From: Shewanella livingstonensis
GTDB lineage: Bacteria > Pseudomonadota > Gammaproteobacteria > Enterobacterales > Shewanellaceae
Assembly: GCF_003855395.1 (NCBI RefSeq)
Contig: NZ_CP034015.1
Location: 4,536,001 to 4,600,000 of the forward strand
Direction of reading: 5' to 3'
Length of the DNA stretch: 64,000 bases
The position numbers and the translations under genes are program-made. Shown piece by piece: positions 9,562 through 18,715 of the stretch. Under the pieces are notes generated by a model, which was not told where the DNA came from, did no database searches, and saw nothing but the letters and a program-made list of their open reading frames with translations. Each line of letters opens with the position of its first letter. The first letter of the stretch is position 1.

Positions 9562-9617
9562 GATCAAATGATCAAATGATCAAATGATCAAATGATCAAA
9601 TGATCAAATGATCAAAT
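9562..9617. repeat. Seven tandem copies of an 8-bp unit, GATCAAAT
   Basis: The octamer GATCAAAT is repeated seven times without error in an otherwise gene-free stretch (9453-9740). Each unit contains a GATC (Dam) site and ATTTGATC/GATCAAAT symmetry. It may be a slippage array or a protein-binding array; no nearby gene is clearly controlled by it. Confidence 0.9.
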
Positions 9618-9740
9618 AAAACGAATCAATACACGAAAAAATGTCATAGATTGGGGTGGATTTAGCTAAAACCTAAACTAACAGTTACCATTTTTAAATA
9701 TATTAGTTAGATCAAGTCTTAGCTAAAAAATACTCAATTT

Positions 9741-10454
9741 TTACAAATCAATTATAGTTGCATACCCAGAAGAACAAGCGAGAATACAGCTAGTATCGGT
9801 TGACATAAAAAAGCCAGTACTACTTCCTCCTACCCACCCTCCACCATAGCCAGAAGTACTAGCTAAACTTGACAAAGGATTACATGAGTCAGGATTTGAA
9901 TCTGAGTTAGGGTCTTCTTCATATACATTTTCGCTATAATCATATCCACCAAGAATCTTTGTTTTATCTCCAGGATTATCTAGATTGATACCGTTAACTG
10001 AATCTATAATCCCTTCACCCATTTTACCCAAGTCGCCAACGTCAGCATGTCCAGTATTTCTATAATTTTGATACTGTTGGACGATTGAACCCGCTCTCGT
10101 CGCTTGACTTGCTGAATATCCCATACGTTGGGCCGCAGCTCCATAAAACCAATTACCAAATCCTTCAGAAGACATATAATTTGGATTATTTTTTAAATCA
10201 TATGGTGCACCTGGTCCAAACTGAGCAGCCATATATGATGCTTTAAGCATATTTCTATATGCAACATTTGGAATCCCATCAAATGCTGATTTAGCAGCAT
10301 CAAATTTATTTAAACTAGCATTTATATCGAAATTAGTTGGTTTACCTGCTGGGGGTTCTTGTGCTTCAGTGCATACTTCTGTCGCGCTTACTTTGCTACT
10401 TAACAAGGACAAGAATAAGAATAAGAATAAGAATATATAATTAATGTTCTTCAT
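9741..10454 (-). CDS. Exported protein with a polymorphic-toxin type 44-like region
   Basis: The start at 10454 has AGGGA upstream; a longer frame begins at 10481. The 237-residue protein has a hydrophobic signal (LFLFLFLSLLSSKVSAT). The middle reads GPGAPYDLKNN, then GFGNWFYGAAAQRMGYS, ATRAGSIVQQYQNYRNTG and PGDKTKILGGYDYSEN. The W/YG...G.S...AG..QQ pattern recalls C-terminal toxin 44 domains of Rhs-type polymorphic toxins; this is a pattern match from memory, not a search. The C-terminus is rich in Gly and Ser and ends in CILACSSGYATIIDL, with two cysteines. It overlaps the upstream gene by 14 bases. It is cargo in the arfB element and could be a secreted toxin or a processed bacteriocin-like peptide. 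Confidence 0.5.
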   Translation of the reverse strand: MKNINYIFLFLFLFLSLLSSKVSATEVCTEAQEPPAGKPTNFDINASLNKFDAAKSAFDGIPNVAYRNMLKASYMAAQFGPGAPYDLKNNPNYMSSEGFGNWFYGAAAQRMGYSASQATRAGSIVQQYQNYRNTGHADVGDLGKMGEGIIDSVNGINLDNPGDKTKILGGYDYSENVYEEDPNSDSNPDSCNPLSSLASTSGYGGGWVGGSSTGFFMSTDTSCILACSSGYATIIDL

Positions 10455-10953
10455 CACAAATCCCTCGTTTGCAAGTGCCACCTTGATTCCCAGTTGAATT
10501 ACTTGTATCTACAACATTTTCATTTGAAATAAATACCTGTATGGAATCATTTACATCATTATAAGAAATTTGTAGATTCTTATTAGAGTCCAGATTACTC
10601 AAAGGTTTATATACAAAAGCTACATCTCTGTCAGTAGAATTCAATGAGATGATATTGACTCCTTCTCCATTTGAATTACTTTCAGATATATAAGTACTAT
10701 TACCATTTTTTATATCATAAAGCTTAATATTATTAGTGACCTTATCTTTTGAAAAAGTTACTATATCAATTTGAGTGTTTGGTTGAAGATTATAAAAAGA
10801 AAAACAATTAGAGTAACCATAGAACTTACTAAGCTCTATCTCCACAGACTTATTCTTTTCTAATTTTGAACATTCTATTTGAGTTGCGGAGCTAGAAAAT
10901 GATAGAGAAAAGCAAAATGCTATTACACCTAGTTTGAGTAGATTTTGAAACAT
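10441..10953 (-). CDS. Exported protein of unknown function, partner of the toxin-44-like gene
   Basis: I do not recognise the family. The 170 residues begin with a signal (LLKLGVIAFCFSLSFSSSAT). The mature protein is rich in Asn, Ser and Asp, with predicted strands and cysteines at both ends (ECSKLE, TCKRGICDEEH). Its stop lies inside the next gene (14-base overlap), so the two are translated together. An immunity or carrier role for the exported neighbour is only inferred from the overlap. The very AT-rich codon use differs from core genes here. Confidence 0.55.
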   Translation of the reverse strand: MFQNLLKLGVIAFCFSLSFSSSATQIECSKLEKNKSVEIELSKFYGYSNCFSFYNLQPNTQIDIVTFSKDKVTNNIKLYDIKNGNSTYISESNSNGEGVNIISLNSTDRDVAFVYKPLSNLDSNKNLQISYNDVNDSIQVFISNENVVDTSNSTGNQGGTCKRGICDEEH

Positions 10954-11098
10954 AAAAAGTCCCTTTAAGTAAATTGAAACAAAAAACTAACATATTAAGT
11001 ATTAGATCGTCAAATGTAATGGTTATACAGGGGGCTGAATCTGCACGGCTAGCGATTTTTAATTCCAGACTCCAACAGGGTTGAGCGATAATCATCGT

Positions 11099-12187
11099 CT
11101 AACCCTGCCATTTTCTTTTTCCTCGCGATGCTAGCTGATTTGTATCATCTCGCTTAAGTAAAACCATGGCAATTTTACGCATCACATTAAATACCTGTGG
11201 GCCTTGTTGTTTCCGTATTCTCTACTCATATTCACTGAAAGCCATATCTAACATCCAATGCATGCTTTCAACCTGCCAATGACTTCGTACTGCATTGAGC
11301 GCTTGCGCTGCATTTTGGGCTAATGAACTGATATACCAACGTGTTTCTATCGTATCTGTACCCGTTGATTTATCATGAACTTGCGATGTAACCTGAATAA
11401 CACTCCGCAAGCCTGACATCTGTAAGGTTTAGCGAGCCAGTCTTTGTTTATCAATAACTGTTGGCAAGTTCTTGTTTCAATACGTCCATGTCCAGCGTTC
11501 ATTTCAATGTGCTCATCCATGTTATTTTCATCAAAACCTTCTCGTTGACTTTTATGCCACCAAGCTTCTAATTCATCCTGCATGCCTGAGTGAGTGCCTT
11601 TAAGTGCGAAAATATAATCAGCCTTTTGTTTGATAGTTTGTTTCGCAATGCTTTGCTGGCATCCCATTGCAGCAAGCGTGATGATGCTGTTTTCAATATC
11701 TAACATCGCGAGTAACTCAGGTATTGCCGTTATTTCATTCGTTTTATTATCAACAGCGGTTTGCCCTAGTACTAATTGGTGCTGGCAACTTCATGCACTC
11801 ACGGTATGCAATGCCGTTTTTCGGTCTTGTGTAGTAAATGAGCGTCGTGCAGTCACTCCATCAATGGCAATAATATCAGCGCCTGTCGTTTCTATCAGAG
11901 GTGAAATTCAAGGCTGAAAGGCTTTTTCTATTTCATTTGATTTTAATCGACAAATAACACGGGCGATGGTGTCATGCTTTGGTATACCACCAGGGAAAGT
12001 ACCGTATTTTTTAGCCAATCAAGCTTAAGGTGATCAAAGTCCTCAATATCCTCCCCCCCTCGGCCTCAGAGAGTACTGCACAGATAGCGAGTAGAAGAAT
12101 ATCGATGAGTTGATGTTTTTTACAACGTTCAATACGAGGATCTGTAATTGAATTAAAATGTGTCAGAAAAGTCGTGCTCATTGTCAT
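11099..12187 (-). pseudogene. ISAs1-family transposase pseudogene
   Basis: Reading from 12187, the translation begins with THFNSITDPRIERCKKHQLI, continues through IDGVTARRSFTTQDRKTALH and SIITLAAMGCQQSIAKQTIK, then HWQVESMHWMLDMAFSE and MRKIAMVLLKRDDTN. All are hallmarks of ISAs1 transposases. Frameshifts near 12050, 11790 and 11400 and an in-frame stop at about 11222 break it. The direction is opposite to the remnant at 8.8 kb, and the two are distinct copies. Confidence 0.85.
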
Positions 12188-12229
12188 TTACTAAGGAAAC
12201 TATTATTCCTTAATCAGATAATGAGTTAT

Positions 12230-13328
12230 TCAATGTGAAAAAACACAAGTCAGGAATAAAATCATTACCGCCCCTAAGCCTGCGAGCATACTGTCTAAAA
12301 GCATCGGCAGTGCTGAAATGTTTGCCGCTATTGTCACCGCTAAATACGTGGACGCATTACCACTGTATCGCCAGGTTGATATTTTAAACCACTCAGGAAT
12401 TGATATAAGCAGAGGCACACTCGTAAATTGGTGTCTACAGCTAGATGATAAAGTCCAAGCCATTATCGATGCAATGAAGGATAAGCTTCCTGAGCGAAAA
12501 CTCATTTGTGCCGATGAAACAACTGTACAATCCCTTCGTGAAGGAGACAGAAAAGCCGAAACTAAGTCGTACATGTAGGTTTACCGCAGTGGTGAATTTA
12601 CAGAAAACCCTGCGGTTATTTCGACTATCAACCGAATCGTGCAGCCGCCTGTGTAAAGGATTTCCTAACGGGATACTCAGTCTACCTCCTGACCGATGGC
12701 TACAGTGCTTACAATGCGCTTGAGCAGGTAACTCAAGCCGCTTGTATGGCACATGCCAGACGTAAATTTACCGATGCACAAAAAATATCCCCCTCAAAAA
12801 AAGCAGGCAAACCCGAAAAAGCACTGAGTTATATTGCCAAACTTTACGGCATAGAAAAGCGGGCAAAATACTTAACCGCACAAGCGCGTCAACAGCAAAG
12901 AAAGCAACAAGCCGAACCTATCCTTAATGAGTTTTACAATTGGTTAAACAGCCAACATATTTTACCTAAAGGGGCATTAGGTAAAGCCATTAGTTACACC
13001 TTAAATCAATGGCCAAAATTACTGACCTATCTTGAAGATGGGGATATCAGTATTGATAATAATGTGACAGAGCGGGATATCCGGCCGTTTACCACAGGGC
13101 GAAAAAACTGGATGTTCTCGACGTCGGTGGGGGGGCTAAAGCCAGTGCGAATTTATACAGCCTAGTGATGAACTGCCGTGCCAATGATTTGAATCCCTAC
13201 TACTATTTCCGTCATCTATTTACGGAATTACCCAAGCGTGCACCATCAGATGAACTGTCTAATTTGCTGCCGTGGAATGATGATTTAGGTGAAGCAGAAT
13301 AACCTTCACTAGTTAATTGACCGCTTAC
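12230..13328 (+). pseudogene. Right part of an IS66-family element with broken tnpC
   Basis: The sequence matches 17638-18738 of the full IS66 copy almost base for base, ending in the same terminal GACCGCTTAC. It lacks tnpA, tnpB and the first third of tnpC. A TAG replaces the tryptophan codon at about 12576, and single-base deletions shift the frame (for example near 12620 and 13136). It abuts an IS4 fragment at 13329, so it probably inserted into that IS4 copy. Confidence 0.9.
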
Positions 13329-13469
13329 CAATTAAAGGCTAATCAGGGTTGGGCAATAACATTTATCACAAAAAAATGTTGTCGTTCCCAACAATCAAAA
13401 TCGAGACAAGACAACAGCTTGGAGTCGATATTTGAGCATTTAAATGCTTAAGGTCCAGTCTATTAGTAC
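13329..13469 (+). mobile_element. 3' fragment of an IS4-family element
   Basis: The translation LKANQGWAITFITKKCCRSQ to ESIFEHLNA is the C-terminus of the same transposase found intact at 14174-15460, in opposite orientation. The fragment ends with the terminal repeat GGTCCAGTCTAT. Together with the intact IS it flanks the 169-residue gene in inverted orientation. Confidence 0.85.
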
Positions 13470-13612
13470 GCTATCACTTCATGAATGATTGGAAGTGATT
13501 CAGTATTGAAATAATTCATAGTGTTCAAAAAACACACACTAATGCGGTTGCCCTGGCTATGTATATAGTATTACCCTAAGATATCACTATAAAATATTAG
13601 CAGAAAAATACT

Positions 13613-14122
13613 ATGAGAAAACTTACTGGGATTGTTTTATTTACCTTGATTGCTATTTATATTATATTTGTTATGTTTACAGATAAACATTTATACATTT
13701 ATAGTTTTGATAACTACAAAATATTTGATGTGGCATTAAATTTATGTTTATTTATATTTGTATTGATTAGTTTTATTTTATTGAAAGTGAAAGTTAAATC
13801 ATGGGCTTTTGTTGTCGGTTTTATTTTGGCTTGTTACCACATATCCGATTTCATTTCGTATAGTCATAAATATAAGGCTGTTTATAAAGCAAACGATAAT
13901 AGCACTATTGTATTAAGAAGCTATAACGCTGGTGCGTTAGGGAGTGGATTGGTTAATGTTGTAGTTTATCAAAAAAACGGGTTGTTATTAGAACCAAAAT
14001 CTATAGGATCATATGAACACGTTAGAAATGGTGAAATAACAAAGCATGGTGACTGTTGCATAAAAATTTCTATGATAAATTATGATAATGAAAAGTTCGA
14101 GGATATAATAATCTTGGATTAA
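13613..14122 (+). CDS. Hypothetical membrane protein
   Basis: No family is recognised. The 169 residues contain three hydrophobic segments (about 5-22, 40-60 and 65-82), then a hydrophilic C-terminal half with SYNAGALGSG and GDCCIKISM. The topology suggests a small inner-membrane protein with a globular tail. It is very AT-rich and sits alone between inverted IS4 ends, so it is probably cargo moved with IS elements. No strong Shine-Dalgarno is visible. Confidence 0.5.
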   Translation: MRKLTGIVLFTLIAIYIIFVMFTDKHLYIYSFDNYKIFDVALNLCLFIFVLISFILLKVKVKSWAFVVGFILACYHISDFISYSHKYKAVYKANDNSTIVLRSYNAGALGSGLVNVVVYQKNGLLLEPKSIGSYEHVRNGEITKHGDCCIKISMINYDNEKFEDIIILD

Positions 14123-14160
14123 AAACAGAATACTATCCTGTCTCTTGATCAGATCTCATA

Positions 14161-15564
14161 CATAGACTGGACCTTAAGCGTTTAAATGTTCAAATATCGA
14201 CTCCAAGCTATTGTCTTGTCTCGATTTTGATTGTTGGGCTCGACAACAGTTTTTTGTGATAAATGTTATTGCCCAACCCAGATCAGCCTTTAATTGAGTG
14301 ATTGATTTACTTGCCAACGATTTCATTACGGGTTCGAACCAACCTTGAGTAGATTTGGCTATTTTAAGCATTGATAAACGCACTTTTTGCCGACTTTGGG
14401 CTATGCGCCCGATATAACGCTTGAGCAGTAAGCTCAGTAGACTAGCCCAAATCAATCCCTTGACCAGATATGGCTGACGCGTCACAAATTTCTTCAGGTT
14501 ATTGTGACTCTTCCACTCTTTGAATAGCAGCTCAATCTGCCAGCGAATGCGGTACAGTTTCATCACGTCTTCACTGCTAAACTCTTCACGCGGCAAATTT
14601 GTCAGCCACCATAGGTAACGCTTTTCTTTCTTGTGCCAAAACAAAATCATGCGGCACTCATGTCGTTGCCACTGAACATCAAGATCGAGTACTTGTGTTC
14701 GCGCACCGCGCCGCTGTTTCAGGTCTTTTAACTTCAGTCCTGCTAAGGCTTTTACTTCTTTCCCCTTAGAGTGGAGGGCTCGGGTGATCGTTGGATTAAT
14801 TTGCTTGGTTGCACGCATCAGGTAGAAGCCATTGTTGCGTTCGATATCGGCCATATATTTCAACCCGACATAGCCCGCATCAGCCAACAACAGTTTGTGG
14901 GTCATTTGTTCTGCTTCGGGTAAGTAGTCGCGCTCTGAAGCTGTGTCGGCCGAAATCCCCAATTTTATTGGCTGTGCATCTGCCAGAGACATTGTCATGT
15001 GACACTCGACACCTGCGGGTGAGTGGCCTTTAAATCGGTTAGGGAATATCTCTGCCAAGTCTGGATGGAGTGCAAAAGAAGATCCGTCTTGTAATAAGAC
15101 TTGCTCAAAACGCTTAAGCTTTTCTGGTAACGCTAGGCAAAGTTCTTGCTTAAACAATGTCATTGCCCGGCAAGTTACAACCTGCATAAAATCGGCAAAC
15201 TCGGCTTTTCGCAGCTGGTTGTGAAATGGCTTGTAGGCCACGCCTGCACGGGTATCCATATGGATACCGTTAAAGCTTCGATGCAGATCAGCGATGGCGT
15301 CGACTTTTCCATCACCCAGAGCAGAAACCAGACTAGAAACGAGCTCTAAAGGGCGAATATCACGCAGTCGCTTACAAAAACCTTGTTGCTTGGCAGTTTT
15401 GTTCAACCAATTTTCATCAAACAGTTGTCTTAGGTGTTGGCTTGCGTCGATAATAGTCATGGCTTTTGGGTTCGTGATTAGTTTGTGTTTGGCGACTTAA
15501 TCTGATCACACCAAGAGCCTTTTTTCTATCTTTTTTTATGCCTGCGCTAAAGATCCTGTCTATG
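14161..15564 (-). mobile_element. Intact IS4-family insertion sequence with a 10-bp target duplication
   Basis: The ends read CATAGACTGGACCTTAA (from 14161) and, on the other strand from 15564, CATAGACAGGATCTTTA, which form imperfect inverted repeats. Exact direct repeats AGATCTCATA flank them (14151-14160 and 15565-15574). A 10-bp duplication fits the IS4 family, and its perfection points to a fairly recent insertion. Confidence 0.93.
14174..15460 (-). CDS. IS4-family DDE transposase
   Basis: The 428-residue protein is full length. It shows the first catalytic Asp in VLLQDGSSFALHP, the second in LLADAGYVGLKYM, and the Glu in the IS4 signature YRIRWQIELLFKEWK (Y-2-R-3-E-6-K). It is the only gene of the IS and should be active. 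A related fragment at 13329-13469 shows that an older copy was present. Confidence 0.95.
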   Translation of the reverse strand: MTIIDASQHLRQLFDENWLNKTAKQQGFCKRLRDIRPLELVSSLVSALGDGKVDAIADLHRSFNGIHMDTRAGVAYKPFHNQLRKAEFADFMQVVTCRAMTLFKQELCLALPEKLKRFEQVLLQDGSSFALHPDLAEIFPNRFKGHSPAGVECHMTMSLADAQPIKLGISADTASERDYLPEAEQMTHKLLLADAGYVGLKYMADIERNNGFYLMRATKQINPTITRALHSKGKEVKALAGLKLKDLKQRRGARTQVLDLDVQWQRHECRMILFWHKKEKRYLWWLTNLPREEFSSEDVMKLYRIRWQIELLFKEWKSHNNLKKFVTRQPYLVKGLIWASLLSLLLKRYIGRIAQSRQKVRLSMLKIAKSTQGWFEPVMKSLASKSITQLKADLGWAITFITKNCCRAQQSKSRQDNSLESIFEHLNA

Positions 15565-16405
15565 AGATCTCATAAGCTTTCGCCATCAACAATCATTTCT
15601 TTCGCGACTCGATAGCCTACAACATGAGACAGTAATGTACCCCAAACTGCCGATTAGCTTGCGAAGAACCATGATGATAAATCACATAGTTAATAAGTAT
15701 GGAGGTTGAAAGCATGTTGTTATTATCTGAAGTGATAAATCTTGCAATAAACACTACAGAGCGTATAACTTAACTATCAACGTTTATGGTATAAATCTCA
15801 TGTTAAACGACTTCAGCTCTATCAAACAAGAAAAGCATGCACGACAAAACAGCTATGCGAAGCGAGTTTTGGCTGGGAATATTTCTTCTGAAAATCGTTG
15901 TATTTTGGTCGGCTGCAGAAAGTCTAAAGTCAATTTAGTTGTTCCAAAATCTATCTAAGCATCTATTTTTAAAATGAATTTTAATTATAGAAAATGAGAA
16001 AGTTAGTACTTATTCAAACTTGATGCTGCCCAATTAGTTCTCGATAAAAACCATTCTATCATCCAAGCAGTAAAATCGATGAAGGTGGGTAAATCGACCA
16101 TTGATAAATGGGAAGATTGCTAAAGTTAGAACGTCTGGATTCCCCCCAAAAGCATCTTCCATTACTCCGAAATAAATTGAAATGTGCGAACTGAAAATGC
16201 AGATTGCCCTTCTTAATAGCATAACCTGATCCTAAAAACTACAGATCCCCATTGTCAGACTCGATAAAAAATTTATATTAATCAGAGAACACAAGCAGAG
16301 CTACCTTGGTCATGTATCTCCAAATTAATATGAAAGAGCATCTTATCAGCCAAGCTAAGTGTATACAAAACAGGGGCAGAACAATTGTAGTATCGTTTTT
16401 TTTAG
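15565..16405. other. Non-coding stretch between IS4 and IS66
   Basis: There are 841 bases with no recognised gene. A 52-codon frame at 15800-15958 (plus; starts MLNDFSSIKQEKHARQN, with two cysteines in CILVGCRKSK) has no clear ribosome site and is only weakly supported. The rest looks like eroded DNA trapped between IS elements. Confidence 0.4.
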
Positions 16406-16478
16406 GTAAGCGGTCAATAAACCCCACATACCAATAATACCCGCGCTTTAATATAGTGCCTTTTTCACCGGAGGTACT

Positions 16479-16778
16479 ATGAACCAAGAACAAAAGCGCG
16501 CCCATTGGGTATCAATTGTTGAGCAACAAAAACAAAGCCAGCTATCCATTAAGCAATTCTGTACAGACAGCGGCATCAGTTATCAAACCTTCTACTATTG
16601 GTCTAAGCGGCTGCGCGCTCCTGACGCCATGCAAACCTTGCACCCCATCGTTGTCGATGAACATGAATATACGCAAGCTCTGTCGGTGAACATTACCTTT
16701 ACCAACGGTATTCGCGCTGAATTTCCTGCTACGCTGAGCCAAGCTCAAATTAGACACTGGGTTGCTGCATTGCTATGA
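16479..16778 (+). CDS. tnpA: IS66 accessory protein TnpA
   Basis: The 99-residue protein has the helix-turn-helix of IS66 OrfA (QLSIKQFCTDSGISYQTFYYWSKRL split across 24-48). It is required for IS66 transposition. GGAGGTACT precedes the ATG, and its end overlaps tnpB by four bases (ATGA), indicating coupled translation. Confidence 0.9.
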   Translation: MNQEQKRAHWVSIVEQQKQSQLSIKQFCTDSGISYQTFYYWSKRLRAPDAMQTLHPIVVDEHEYTQALSVNITFTNGIRAEFPATLSQAQIRHWVAALL

Positions 16779-17119
16779 CACCGACCGGTAATGTGTACCT
16801 AGTATCAGGTGTCACCGACATGCGAAAGTCGATTGATGGATTATCACTCATCGTCGCGGATACGCTTGAGATGGACCCATTTAGCCAGGCGTGGTTTATT
16901 TTCTGCAATCGGGGCCGCGATAAACTCAAAATCCTATTCTGGGACACCAATGGATTTTGGCTTTATTATCGTCGCCTCGAAAAAGGGCATTTTAAGTGGC
17001 CGGTGCCTAAATGTGATGACGCAATTCATATCAGTAAGCAGCAATTACATTGGCTATTATCGGGATTAACATTAGATAATCCTAAGGCGCATCGACCCAT
17101 ATTTGGACTTGAAGTGTGA
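16775..17119 (+). CDS. tnpB: IS66 accessory protein TnpB (Orf2)
   Basis: The 114-residue protein matches IS66 Orf2: VYLVSGVTDMRKSIDGL, then IFCNRGRDKLKILFWD and GFWLYYRRLEKGHFKWP. It has the normal length of the family and is intact. It is translationally coupled to tnpA. Confidence 0.93.
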   Translation: MTPTGNVYLVSGVTDMRKSIDGLSLIVADTLEMDPFSQAWFIFCNRGRDKLKILFWDTNGFWLYYRRLEKGHFKWPVPKCDDAIHISKQQLHWLLSGLTLDNPKAHRPIFGLEV

Positions 17120-17209
17120 CGGCGAATGTTGATCGCAAATTTCTACTTGAACGATCATTTTTCGCTGTCACACTAAGGATATTGATAACCACTTAAGCCC
17201 TGAGCCACC

Positions 17210-18712
17210 TTGACTGACCTACCTGATGACGTAGCACAACTCAAAGCCATGTTGCTGCAACTGCAAGCAAAAGAGCGTGCACAAGCAGAAGAAATTGCTG
17301 AGCTTAAAACGACAGTTCAGCTGCTGATTGAGCAACTCAACTTAAGTAAGTCCAAGCGCTTTTCATCACAAAGTGAAAAGGTCGCCAAGGGCACGTTTAA
17401 CGAAGCTGAGCAGCAACATGCGTTGCCCAAAGTAAACAAGACCAAGGCTAAAACAGGCAGAAAACCTTTACCTGAAGCGCTTGAACGTGAAGTTTATCAG
17501 CACGAACTCAGCGCCCCTTGTTGTGAATGTTGCCAAACACCCCTTCATGAATGCGGAAAAGAAGTTAGTGAAGAGCTAAAAATCATTCCACAGAAAGTCA
17601 GCGTTATCCGTCATGAGCGTACCAAATACACGTGTCGTCAATGTGAAAAAACACAAGTCAGCAATAAAGTTATTACCGCCCCTAAGCCTGCGAGTATGTT
17701 GCCTAAAAGCATGGGCAGTGCTGAAACGTTTGCGGCAATCGTCACGGCTAAATATGTTGATGCATTACCGCTCTATCGCCAGGTTGATATTTTAAATCGC
17801 TCCGGTATTGAAATCAGCAGAGGCACACTCGCAAATTGGTGTGTACAACTAGGTGATAAAGTCCAAATTATCATCGATGCAATGAAAGCCAAACTCCTGA
17901 ATGAAAACCTGATTTGTGCCGATGAAACAACGGTGCAAGTGCTTCGTGAAGAAGACAGAAAGGCCGAAACTAAATCGTACATGTGGGTTTATCGCAGTGG
18001 TGAATTTGCAGAAAACCCAGCTGTTATTTACGACTATCAACCGAGTCGTGCAGCTGCCTGTGTAAAGGATTTCTTAACGGGATACTCAGGCTACCTCCTG
18101 ACAGATGGCTACAGTGCTTACAATACGCTTGAACAGGTCACTCAAGCTGCTTGTATGGCACATGCGAGAAGGAAATTTACCGATGCTCAAAAAGCATCGC
18201 CTTCAAAAAAAGCAGGTAAACCCGAAAAAGCGCTCAGTTACATAGCCAAACTTTACGGGATAGAAAAGCAGGCAAAAAACTTAACCTCCCAAGCGCGTCA
18301 ACAGCTGAGAAAGCAACAAGCCGAACCTATCCTCAATGAATTTTATGCTTGGCTGAACAGCCAACATGTTTTACCTAAAGGGGCATTGGGCAAAGCCATT
18401 AGTTACACATTAAATCAGTGGCCTAAATTACGGACCTATCTTGAAGATGGGGATATCAGTATTGATAATAATGTTACAGAGCGAGATATCAGGCCATTTA
18501 CCACAGGACGAAAAAATTGGATGTTCTCGACGTCGGTGGGTGGCGCTAAAGCCAGTGCGAACTTATACAGCCTGGTGATGACCTGCCGTGCCAATGATTT
18601 GAATCCCTACTACTATTTCCGTCATCTATTTACGGAATTACCCAAGCGTGCACCATTAGATGATATGTCTGATTTGCTGCCGTGGAATGTTGATTTAGGT
18701 GAAGCAGAATAA
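17210..18712 (+). CDS. tnpC: IS66 transposase TnpC
   Basis: The 500-residue transposase starts at a TTG. An N-terminal coiled coil (about 8-50, with the leucine-rich QLKAMLLQLQAKERAQAEE) precedes a zinc-finger-like region with paired cysteines (CCECCQTPLHEC and CRQCEK). The DDE domain includes ICADETTVQV, DGYSAYN, AHARRKF and NNVTERDIRPFTTGRKNW. All three genes of this copy are intact, unlike the copy at 12230. Confidence 0.95.
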   Translation: MTDLPDDVAQLKAMLLQLQAKERAQAEEIAELKTTVQLLIEQLNLSKSKRFSSQSEKVAKGTFNEAEQQHALPKVNKTKAKTGRKPLPEALEREVYQHELSAPCCECCQTPLHECGKEVSEELKIIPQKVSVIRHERTKYTCRQCEKTQVSNKVITAPKPASMLPKSMGSAETFAAIVTAKYVDALPLYRQVDILNRSGIEISRGTLANWCVQLGDKVQIIIDAMKAKLLNENLICADETTVQVLREEDRKAETKSYMWVYRSGEFAENPAVIYDYQPSRAAACVKDFLTGYSGYLLTDGYSAYNTLEQVTQAACMAHARRKFTDAQKASPSKKAGKPEKALSYIAKLYGIEKQAKNLTSQARQQLRKQQAEPILNEFYAWLNSQHVLPKGALGKAISYTLNQWPKLRTYLEDGDISIDNNVTERDIRPFTTGRKNWMFSTSVGGAKASANLYSLVMTCRANDLNPYYYFRHLFTELPKRAPLDDMSDLLPWNVDLGEAE

Positions 18713-18715
18713 GCT

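Noticed and set aside
9562..9617. CRISPR-like array
   Set aside because: The units are 8 bases without spacers and no cas genes are near; it is a simple tandem repeat.
16034..16505. Minus-strand frames between IS4 and IS66
   Set aside because: No ribosome sites, no domain patterns, and one overlaps the IS66 end.
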